From the NCBI GenBank assembly GCA_963691655.1, contig OY829326.1, forward strand, positions 75,137,235 to 75,201,234: 64,000 nucleotides of DNA, in the 5' to 3' direction. The position numbers were made by a program, and so were the translations under genes. The notes under the pieces are model-generated. The model was not told the DNA's origin. It ran no database searches and was given only the letters and a program-made list of their open reading frames with translations. The stretch is from Toxonevra muliebris (lineage: Eukaryota > Arthropoda > Insecta > Diptera > Pallopteridae). The first letter of the stretch is position 1. The number at the start of each line of letters is the position of its first letter. Positions 9,801 to 21,800 of this stretch are shown in pieces.

Positions 9801-12800
9801 TTACAAGGCAACAGCATAAGTCAGTTTTTTGAATTTTACAGGAGAGCACTTCAAAGATTCAAATGTTAATAGAAATCACTTTGAGTTGTGCAATTGTAAA
9901 CCACTGAACTTATATTCATAAAATTTTAACACAATATGATATGAAGATTTCAATTATAATAATAACTCGAATTCGACAAAACTCGAGTTGTGTTGATAAT
10001 GCCTTGTGACCACAAATATTCCCACCTGAATTTTCGGAATTAAATTTTTTATCATTGAATAAATCAAATAAGGAATCAATTCACCGTAAATCAAACTTGC
10101 CAATGTCATTGTATTTTTCCAACATTAGCTCGATGAGTTGGGCATGATTGCCACTTTTATAATTTCTCAAAAAATTTTGTACAACATTCGCAAATGCTTC
10201 CCGTGTTTCTCGTTTTGACTCACTCAAACATTCACTAAATCCAGCATCGTCGAACAACTTGCGGATTTGAGGTCCAACGAATACGTCAGCTTTGATTTTA
10301 TGTAGTGACAATTTCGAGAACGCTCTTTGTAATGATTTCATTGCGCTAGCGTTATTTTTCAACGCTCTAACGAAATTCTTCATGAGACCAAACATGAAGG
10401 GGCGAAAGAATGATTTGGTTTTTATCGACGAGTGCATCGTTAATAACATTGTGCCCCCCCGATGTATGTTGGTTTCGTTCAAACATATTCTGAATAATAA
10501 TGTGCATGAAAATTTCAAGTGGTTCATCATTTTCTAGACCAGATTTTTACTCAATCATTGATTACTTTGTCATTTTTGATCCGATTGCTATCGTTTTATG
10601 CTTAAAACTTTTGTAATGAAATGGTCTATCGATTAAAATAATAAAACTTCCGATTATGGGATAATTTTTTGTGAGAAAGAAAACAGCCCACGACTTGTGG
10701 GAAAGTTTCTCAAAAATCTCACCAAAATTGAAATTACAGCATCTATATCTTAGCCATTTATAATTCGATTTTAGCAAACTTGACAGCATACGACGCGTTA
10801 TTAATTCCTATAATATATAACTTGGATCGGTCGAAACTATAGGTAATGAGATATTAGTATGTAAGTGAAACTATAACCTGAAAAATCGTTATTTTGTCAT
10901 ATCTCGAAAACTTACCCATAAAAAAAAAAAATGAATGTGATTTTCGTATTCAGCAACCTCGAATTAGTTTAGAAAAAATACTTAGGTTCATGTTATATTT
11001 TCACTGTATTCCAGTGATATTACAAAAATGGCGTCCGTTTTGGCAATCAAAAACAATCAGCGACGCGTTTCTAACACACTTTGAAATCAGCTTTTCTGAT
11101 TTTGCACCCGGGAAACGCACCCAAAGCCCTTCTTGGCCGAAAATAAAATGTTATTGGTGAAGGTTTTTTTTTTTTAGTTATCTTTAGGTTGTTGCTACAT
11201 GTTGGCATGATGTTCCGTATATAAGCCTTATTTCGACTTACGCATTACTTGGAATTATTAATAGATACTTCACTAAACTGAAAATACGTTTTTTGGAACA
11301 TACGATAATTTTGCAGGTACTGTAAAAAGCTACTGTTGCACTTACAATAAAAATATTTGAAGTAAAAAAAAAAATATTTTTTTGTATTAAGAAGATATAT
11401 TTTAAGTATGTATAAAGTTCAAAATCCTTTTTATTTTAAGGTACGAATAAAATAAAAGCGTTAAACATAAAATTTTTTCCTCAGTTCAGTTATTTCTTTC
11501 GCGAAGTCTTTACATCGTTTTAGGAAAGATTTTGTAAATAAATTTCCACTTGTCAGCACTCTAAAATGTATACTGAATATAAAATGATAAAATAAAATTT
11601 ATTTCCAAATGTGTAATAAAAGTACTATCATATTCTACATTGAATCCTGTTCGTCAGTTTTAACTGGCATATCATCTTCCATTGTGGTCACCGTAGCCTA
11701 GTGGTTAGTGTGTTGGACTCCTACGCAGTGGTGTCCGGTTTCATCTCGACATGCTTAAAAAATAGAAAACAATTTTTCTACACGGCACCACCTCTTGGCT
11801 GGCAATGGCAAACCTCCAAGAGTAAAAAAAATGCATATGAAAAAGTTTTTCACTTCGCCGTTCGGATTCGGCATAAAACTGTAGGTCCCTTCCATTCGTG
11901 AGTCCTGAATAATAGCAAAATAATTTCCTGAAGATCGGTTAACTGTATTATGCATATAAAAATATCTATTTTTAAAAATTTTCTGGTGGGTCACGAAAAA
12001 CTTATAGCAAAAATCTCGATTGTACTGCATAGTATATCGAGCTGGGTAAGTCTCTTACCCAGCGTTTACACAAGACAGTTTTACTGATGCAATAGCAATA
12101 AATTCACACTTTTTCACTAATAGTCCAGTCATTCAGGCATGTTCCAGAATTCTCTTTCGAGTGAAAGTGAATTGTAATCACATCAATTTCACTGTTTGGT
12201 GTTCTAGAATTCACTTTCACTTTTCTTCTCTTACTCGTTATTAAAAGTGAATTTCGAACGAATTCGCATTTTCTAGAAACCGAATTCACCAAAAAAAAAA
12301 AAAAAAAGTGATTTGAATTCACTTTTACCAGTCGAAGCAAAAATGTAAGTAAATTTAATAAAAAATGAATCAAGTAAAAAAAATATGAATGAAAATAAAA
12401 ATTTCAAGGCAAAAGCATAAGAACTCCTTTCAGGATGCCTTATTCCTCAAGTTTATGAAGAAGCATCAAGACATCTTGATGCCGGCTGCCGCTGTAAATG
12501 TTCGCCTTTTAATTTTTACGCTAGCATATTGGTTTTTGGCTTCAGTATTTAGCGCATATAAGCATTAATATTTTAAAATTTCACAACTTGTTTTGTTTTT
12601 TTTCCTCGCGACAACAATCAGAAAATTACAGCGAGTTAAAACAAAATAGTGAATATGAATTCACTCGGTTTCTAGAACACCAAAAACAACTTCACTCGAT
12701 TTCAAATTCACTTTCACTCGGACTCTGGAATATGCCTGTTTATAAAGATTTTCATCATAAAAAATGTTATCTGAGCTTTTATTTTTTTGACAATTATAAA

Positions 12801-15800
12801 GAGTCATAAATTTTCACCGTATCAGCTTAAAAATTTGTAGGCACATTTTCGAAAACATATACTTAAAGAAAATCAAAAAATCAAAAAAAATAATAAAAAT
12901 AAATAAATTAAGTTACAACTGGGGATGCCCCTTAACTCAGTTTTTGGATTTTTTGTCTATGGAACGACGCATTGTGCAGTCCGAGAGAACCAAATTTGGA
13001 ACTAAACCAAACTGCAAAATTAGCTTGGTTCGCATCTCTGATTTTTATTACAATCACTGCTATTTTTTGTTTTGACGTTTCAAATCATCATGAAATTTTT
13101 TGCAATTTTTTTAAAAAGTAAACCTATTTTTGTTACAAGTATAAAATGTGTCAAATTGTAATTAAAAGTTGGACATTACTTAAATATGTATATCCTTAAC
13201 AAATTTTGTTTGTTTGATCTGAAACATTTTTTAGCTGCCACTACTATTTCATTAGGTATATGCACCAACGTTTTCATATATTGAGATAGATTATAGATAC
13301 AAATAGAAAAGCTCGCTGTAAGGTCTCCATGGGCTGTTATGCCAAAGAAGAAGAAGAAGATATGGATGTTTTCACAAATCAAACCTTTGAAGACTGAATG
13401 TAATTGACAGTTGTCTAAACTTAAGAAAACAAATAAAAAATGTTCAATGTTCACCATATTTACAGCCGGAGCCATCTAAATGTGAACGAGTAAAGTTAAT
13501 TCATACACCCAATAAATGGGCAGAGCCACGTATAAAGTATGTGCACGAAAAAAACTGGTCGCACAAAAATTTCCTTTCTTGGAGCAGTTGTACCGGTAAA
13601 TTCAAAATTTGTACGAGAAGTTTACTTTATTGTCGATATTATTGCATCATCCTTTTTACACAAAATCAATTAGTGTGAATTACGAGTTGTTTTTGCGCAA
13701 AAACTTAAAAATCCAGGCAGGCCCCATAACGACATCACCAAAGAACTAAAAATTGCCAAAATCTCTGCGAATTTTGTACTTAAAGCTTACAATGACTCCA
13801 TATCTTTGGAAATAAAGGCTATTTAACTTATTATTTTTTAACTATATATTTTTATTTGAAGAACATTCGCATCAAACAAAAAGTCTTTTACATGCAATTT
13901 TTTGAAGCGAAATCCTGGACTTTGGGTAAGAGATGCCACCTTCGTATGTACAAAAAGTAAAGATAACTGCATTACGTTCACCCAAAGTGAATGCAGCACC
14001 GAACCGCAATGATAACCAACATTTTTTGGCAAAACAACGTTCTTGAAAATTATACAAGTTCATGTATAATTTAAATTATTTTGTAATGGGCGATGAGTCT
14101 TACGTAAAAGCGGGCTTTAAACAAATTTAAGGGCGCCAATTTTACACTGCTTACAAAACGGGCAGTCTTTGCCGTTAAATTTAAAAATAAAAAGCTCCAC
14201 AATTTTTCTAACAAATTTCTTGTTTGGCAGGCCATATGCCAATGCTGTTATAAAAGCGAACCAATTGTTTGTTGGCTTATGTTACTGAATGTTTACAGAA
14301 ACAGCTTTATCTTTAATTAAAAGAGTTCAGGCCAATTGAAACTTACTGGGCCATTATTAAAGCAAAACTACTACAAACTCAAGCTGAGAATCAATTTAAA
14401 AACAACTCGACAAAACAGAGACTTAAGTAAAGATTCTGTGCAAGCGTTAAAGGCTGTTTAGTCTAAAGTACGACCATTCACCTATTAACCAAATTCATCC
14501 AATAAAGTCTATTTGTTTGTATTAAAAAAAATTAAACATTTTAACCCTCCTTTTGGCACATGGGTCCAGCCAGACCTTTTTTTAAATATATATCTGATTG
14601 AGCCAGTGACTTCAAATTTTGTGACTTTTCCTAAATATTCATTGTCTATCATATTCGGGGGAAAAATTTAAGGATTCGAGTCATACAAGGATAATTGTAA
14701 GGATAGGCATTCAAATATACTTCAATTTGTCAGAGGTGGTCTGGCCAGACCCGCATATATTTTATATGACCCACAACACTCAAAAGTGGACTATGTTGGC
14801 TTCAAATACGTTTGATGAATCAATAAGACAAACACTATTCGCATTTTATCATAAAACTTAATTTATAAACGTAATATACCTTAAAATAAAGCATAAAAAT
14901 GAATGAGACAAACAAATATTTACCTATTTTCTACTTTAAATTTTTTTCTTATTTTTACCTGAGTACATAATTGAACATATGCGAAAGGCACTAGGACAAT
15001 GAAAAAACCAAAAACATTTACTTGCATGTTATACAAACGCACTTCTATGCATGTCCAAAAACGCAATATTCTCATACATTTGTATGAAAATACATAGGGG
15101 TCTGGCCAAACCACATGTGCCAAACCAAAGGTTATCGAAACATGTGCGAAACGGAGGGTTAATCCTTTCACGAGCAAGTGATATATCTGTGGCAATAAGG
15201 AATAACAGCTAAACTCAAAAGTCGACTAAAAACCTGTTGCGTATTTTTCATTATAAAACCCAAAATATTGAAAGTTCTTACATAATTATTGGAGTTTAAT
15301 TAATAAAAAACTATGGAGACTGCTAAATTGGAAAATTTTTTGAAAAACTTTCAACATTTTGGGATTTATAATAAAAAATACGCAGCAGGTTTTTAGTCGA
15401 CTTTTGAGTTTAGCTGTTATTCCTTATTGTCACAAATATGTGTCCCAAATTGATTTCGCAATGTTTTGGGTTATTTTGACCATCCTTTGTTTTCATCTGT
15501 GTATGGTATAATTTCTTTATGATCTATTATGCATTTAAATTCGAATTTAAATTTTGTGCGCAGTTGAAATTTGTGTTTTTTGTGATTTTTTCTGCGTTTT
15601 TAGAAGAGCTGCAGAATCTATAATTTTTATTTTTTTGATTTCAGCTTGTGGATTTATATTCTCAGGTCATTCTTCTTTAAATATTACTAACATTTTTTTT
15701 ATCAAGAATCAATAGAAATCCAAAAAACGAATTTGGTTATTTTCAAAAAATTGTTCCTATTCCTGTTATTTTTTTGACCGGTCAAATTATGAGTCTTGAG

Positions 15801-18800
15801 AGACTTTTATTTTATTGTAATTTTTTTGAAGATACAAATTATTTCTGCTACAAGTATAAAAGTCTTCAAGCTGTTATTAATATGTAAAGGTTATATAAAT
15901 ATGCACCTAAAAAATATTTTGCGTGAAATGAAACATTTTTCATCTCACTGCTATTTTATTGACCAAAGCTGTACATCTTTGTTTCAGTGCTTAAAGAGAT
16001 TGTTTTGCCGAATACCATAATCTATACATTTATTAGTGTCACTACATCCTTTTTTCAGAAGATCCAGAAGTGTTACACTATCATATTATATATCTATTTA
16101 AAGAGCTTGAAGAGTTAGTCAAAAATTATTAGATTTAAAATCAGTCAAGCCAATTCCAAAATATTAGCGTCGGAAGTTTTTTAAAATTCGCTCATTGAAC
16201 AAGCATTGCATTCATCGTTGTAAAAACCATTGATTAAGCGGGAGTAAATAATAAATGTGAAAGAGAGAGAGAGAACACATGAGTAACGGCATCGCTCCGA
16301 ATTGTCAAACGAATTATCTGCATACACAAATAACAAAACAATCACCAACGATTAGTTTGGTTCTCTCTTGATATTTGTTTTTTCATAAAGAGATTTCTTG
16401 AGAAAAAAATAGCCCCAGTTACTGGGGCCTTACCAATATTTTTTTTTTGTTTTTAATTTGAGTTTGACTTATAATTTTTGTATTTAGTTTCAATAAAACC
16501 GATACTATTTGTTATGAACTAAAATGTGAAATAAACTGTTGGTTATCATCAGACTGGGGATTTAGTGAATAAATTTCGCTCTTCACTACTTTTAGTGCCA
16601 ATGGGAGTAAGGCTTCATTACCACTAAATGGTGGAAATAAAAATCAACTACCACTAAACCTTTAGTGGTAGTGGAAATAAAAATTAACTACCACTAAACC
16701 TTTAATGGTAGTGGAAATAAAAATTAATTACCACTAAACCTTTAGTATAAGAAAAAGTGTAATACAATTTTAACTTCCACTAAGTCGCCAATTGAGCTCT
16801 CTCTCTCCTTATAACTAAACGTTTAGTGGTAGTGGGGAATAATTTCCACTAGTTTAGTGGTAGTTGGTTTCGTGGTTATCATTCACGTCACCGTTCGCAT
16901 TTCAAAATTTCGCTTGCCAAAATTGGTTGAAATAAATATTCTGCACAATTTAGAGAAAATATTCTAAGTGAATTTAATAAAGCTGAATCAGTGACATGCA
17001 TTGTTAAAAAATTTTGCATTCGCCATTACGTTAATTGCCGAGCTATAAGCCATTTTCGCGCTTCACATTTTTTAAATATTATAGTTTTGAGCAATTTTAT
17101 TGAGTCTATGCCACGTAAATGTGCAACAGCTCTGAAAATAATGGATACGCTACAAAATAGTGCAGAAATCGAACTTTTCCATTAATATATATTCCATAAG
17201 TGCTTTAGTTTTGTCGCGCCAGTTTTATGCAATTTGTTACTTTTAAGTTAATATTTTTATTTTATGTGAAAAATAATATTATATTTTTTATATTTTATTA
17301 TAACGAATGTATATTCTTACTACATTCATAAAAAAAATGTTCATTCCAAGCATGTTTTACAATATTACTGAACAAAATGCAAACAAGGAAAAATCCGTGC
17401 TTTAGTTTTGTCCGACACTGTATGTGTTGGTTATGCTTGAAACTGAATTTGATCGTAAATTACATACACAAGATTACGCTTTCCGCGTTCAAAAAATGTT
17501 CGTTCTGCGCATCAACAACTACGTCATCACCATCTCAAGCGCTGATTGGCCGAAGTATTTTTTTCAAACAGTTGATTAAATGAACAATGAAGCCAGCAGA
17601 ATTTCAAAAAGTTTATGGAACTAGCAGATTAGACGATCGTTTCGGAACCAGCCGCAACGAGTCCTTATCAGTGATCTTTGTGATAGTTCCCTCATTTCAA
17701 CAATCTATATAAGTGAAAATACTGTAAAGTAAATGAGAATTACAAAGACAGTTATTTTCACCGAATAGTATTATTGAAAGGAACTATCACTACCGTTCTA
17801 CACTAAATTTTTGTTAGTTGCATTTGTGTTGTCGCGTTCTGTTCATGTGCTGTTGACTATAAAATCTAAAAAATCTTGTTGGGTTTTATTACTAAATTGT
17901 CATTGTTTAAAGTAAAATCAAAATTTTTATGCAAAGTCAAAAAAAAATTTTGTAACTGAAGACAATTACAGTAACTTCTACCAGTTGCAAATGTTTTGTC
18001 CGATACTGTAAATATGATTCAGGAAAAAACATCTCTAAAATAGTATGAAAAAATATAGCTCTATTTGCTGGCGGGATTCTTAAATTTTGTCCCGCTTCTG
18101 ATTTTTAATGAACAGCCAGTTATCGACTTGCCACTGTGTTTTGTAGAAAATTTACTTCTTTTTTTTTTCTCATAATAATAACTAAGAGGCTTATTAGACG
18201 AGTGCAAAGATGATCGTCATCCCCATGATTGTCGTGCGTACACTTACGCATTTGCGCTGATTCTTAATTTCTTCCATCCTCTTTACAATTTCACTCGAAT
18301 TTCTTCCATCCTCTTTACAATTTCACGCAAACTTTAAACTCTTTTGATTCTGTTTTTATATTCTGCATCCTTGAAGTCGTACAAATTCGTATGGTCTTCG
18401 TGCATCTTTATTAGCTTTTCAGTTTGAATTTTATTCCAATTCGACATTTTCTTATTATTTGATGTTGTTGATTCGGCTTGTAAAAATTTGTGAGAAATGC
18501 TGTCAAAATACAATTTGAACATGAAACATGCGTGCATGCGCGGATTTTTATTTTTAATGTGATTACAAGTTTGGAGAAGAAGAAAAATTTTTGTGTGTGT
18601 TTTGTGCAAATAAAAATAATTAAAAATGTTACCTTTCAATTGGATTTGGACACTAAGAATTTATTTAACAATTATGGATAATTAGAGGAATGGCAATGAG
18701 TTACTCTCCGACTCCATTATTTTATTTTTTCGCTTAATAAATATTACAAGAGCAGCTGTTATGAAAACAAAATCCAAAATGTCTAAAAAAAAATGTAATA

Positions 18801-21800
18801 GGTCTTAAATTTTTCCAATTTTTTACAACCTTGCGTTTGAGGGTTGCTAGTTAACTTCTTCGTTTCAGACGCATTTCAATGAAATGAGTTAAATGCAGAA
18901 TTTCATTTGACTCTTTTTATATGGTGAAATTCTGCATTTCAGACTCATTTCAACGAAATGTTAAATTTGCCTGAAATGCACTCTCGTGTGTCCGCACTAT
19001 AACACTGGCTTTTGAAATTAAATTTTATTTATGTGAATCCGTATGTTAACAAAATTTTTCTATCACTTCAAAATTTTAAGAAATTTAACCCAAAAGTTTT
19101 TCGTTAGTTTCGCTATAAACTTTTATTATACACGTTTTAACAGCTTTGTGGCAAATTCCGATCGGATTTTTTGGAGTTGTTCGAATATTTGAAAAGAATA
19201 CATATATTTAAAAGAATTTCATCACGATCTGGTTGTGCATAAGATTGACGAAGTAATTTATTGAAGTAATTTTCGTAAATAAATAATGAAGAGTTTCAGT
19301 TATTAATGCATTAATTTTTTGTTTTTATCCACTTTCACACGCACAAATATATTTTAAGGTGGAACGTAACGTTAGGTTGGAGTAGCAGCCTTCTTGAAAG
19401 CACATTTAAGCACATATTTGGCTCATTGTGATAGAACGTAACGTTAAAAATAAACTTATTTTGTGTCACACCACCGAATTGTGCACTGGTCTAAGGTAGT
19501 TCAAGCTGTTGAACAATTGAACTGAACCAAAGTACGAAAAACTGCAAGTTTTAAATATATGCATATCCTGCAGAGAAAAAATATTGGATTTGAAATCGGC
19601 GCAATAAGAATTGTTTTGGATGGAAATGGCAAACTTTGTAGATCAGTGTAATTGATAGATTGCTCACACTAAATGTCTCTATAACTAAAAATAATTACAT
19701 TATTATAGTTGCTGTAAATTTAAAATATTTTTCACGGAAATTATTCTCATAAAAGTATATTTGGTCGGTTTTGGTAAAAAAATTTACCAGGAAAGGTCAT
19801 AACATTTCTTACAAAAAAAATTGTTCTTTAATTCATTTATGATAAAATCAATTTCCATATTGACAGGTTATGAATCGGAATATCATTATGGCTCTGATTT
19901 TGGTGATTCTACGGACAAAAGCGAAGCAGACGACGATCTCTTGATGTCTGGTTCCGATGATGACAGTTTGGATGCAGCAAATGAAAGTGAATCAGAGTTC
20001 TCAGTATGTAGTTTTACTCAAAGTGCTGTGGGTAGACCTCCAAGACCGCCCAGCCCAGATCCCATCTGGCTGCAAGATCGTGAGTATGCAGCATTGGAGT
20101 TGCCAGAATCATCGGATGATTTGTTAATTGGTAAAGAATTTGTGCTGGAAGCACTGAGCATATATGAAGTATTGCGAAGATTTCGACACCTAGTTCGTTT
20201 ATCACCATTTCGGTTTGAAGATTTTTGTGCAGCTTTAGTGTGCGATGAACAAAGTGCACTCCTTACTGATACGCACATAATGTTACTGAAAGCCATTTTG
20301 CGTGAGGAGGATGTTCAAGGTACGCATTTCAGTCCATTGGACCAAAAGGATACCGTTAATATCAGTCTCTATTTAATCGATGCTATAACTTGGCCTGAAG
20401 TACTTCGCAGCTATGTAGAAAGTGATGAATTCTTTGACCGCAAAGTGTATCACATTCTTTCCTCCGGTGATTATCCCTATACCGGTGTAACTGACCGCAT
20501 AACGGTTTTGAGGTTTTTAACCGATCAATTTTTAACTGCAAATGCTGTACGTGACGTGATGTTACAGGAAGGGCCAATTCACTACGACGACCATTGCCGT
20601 ATTTGCCACCGTTTGGGCGATTTGCTTTGTTGTGAGACATGTCCAGCAGTTTATCATCTTGAATGCGTAGATCCACCTCTGCTTGACGTGCCCACAGAAG
20701 ATTGGCAGTGCAATTTATGTAAGTCACATAAAGTTGTCGGCGTTGTAGATTGCGTATTACCGCAAGAGAAACAAGGAGTTCTCATTCGGCATGATGTGCT
20801 CGGCCTAGACAGACACGGTCGGAAATTTTGGTTTATCGCACGTAGAATTTTTGCTGAGGATCAATCTGGCGAAAATATATGGTACTTTAGCACTGTTTCG
20901 AAATTCGAATTGTTATTGAAAATCATTGATAAAGACGACTTGGAGGTTGGTCTGTATGCCCATCTAAATGAACGAAAAGAAGAGATACTGCGGCAGCTGA
21001 AACTCACTGAGACACTTACAAATGAGCATAAGCACAATAAGAAGTCCTACATTGAATTAGAGAACGAAACTACATCGGCGCTCCTAAACAAATCTGATGA
21101 TAAGGAAGCAGACGCACAAGTGGAAGATACGTCTCAAACAGACGAAAAGATGCCAGAGAGTAAAATTATAACTAGACAAAAGTTGAGTCAAATCAACAAC
21201 GGGACACTATATTTTAAATTAGGTATGGAAAACGGATTCAAGGGATACATAAATCAGTACACAACAAATGCCATAGCTCTCAACAAACCTCAACGCAATG
21301 AAGAGCGCGATAAGAGACGTCACTTATCGCACAAGTTTTCCCTGACCACTGCCTCTGAATTCAAATGGATTGGTATTACAATGGGCACAGTCGAGAACAT
21401 AACTATGACATTACGTCAAACTTTAATTAGCTTTGAGCAAAATATACCAATTCCTTTTATGAATCCTAATTGGACTGCAATAAAGAAACTTTGGAATACA
21501 GCCGTCATGAATGCTCGACGTCCAGCGGACTTCTCCATAGTATTGCTTCTGTTTCAAGCATCACTTAAAAATGTCGTATTCGCAAATGTTTGGCACGAGC
21601 AACTGGGACATACCACATTTCGCCGTATAACTTCTTCAGAGCGTGAGGAAAGAAAAAAGATCGAAAAACGCGAGAAACGTGAACGTGACGATGAAGAAGA
21701 TCGTAATCGACTCGCTTTTAACTACATAAAATATTCGTTGGGTCTTAAGCACCAGGTATGGAAGCAGAAAGGCGAGGAGTATCGTGTACATGGTCAGTGG

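Larger units (their letters stand above)
9173..11016 (-). mobile_element. CACTG-ended DNA transposon remnant with about 350-bp terminal inverted repeats
   Basis: The termini are CACTGGAATAC (9173) and its complement ending at 11016. From the ends inward, about 350 bp (9173-9535 and 10650-11016) are complementary at roughly 80 percent, e.g. GGGTAAGTTTTCGAGATATG at about 9281 against its complement at about 10893. The trinucleotide ATA lies immediately outside both ends, consistent with a 3-bp target duplication. CACT-type ends with 2-4 bp duplications are known from the CACTA/Chapaev (CMC) group, so that assignment is inference. Between the arms, minus-strand remnants (10530-10081 and 9817-9587) resemble an uncharacterised insect/cnidarian protein family. 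The copy is broken by stops. Confidence 0.75.

Noticed and set aside
12041..12063. Bacterial-type terminator
   Set aside because: The hairpin has no meaning as a terminator in a eukaryotic intron, and no U tract follows it.
13838..14063. Overlapping minus-strand frames (64 and 63 codons)
   Set aside because: They lie in the middle of decayed transposon DNA and do not match a known domain.
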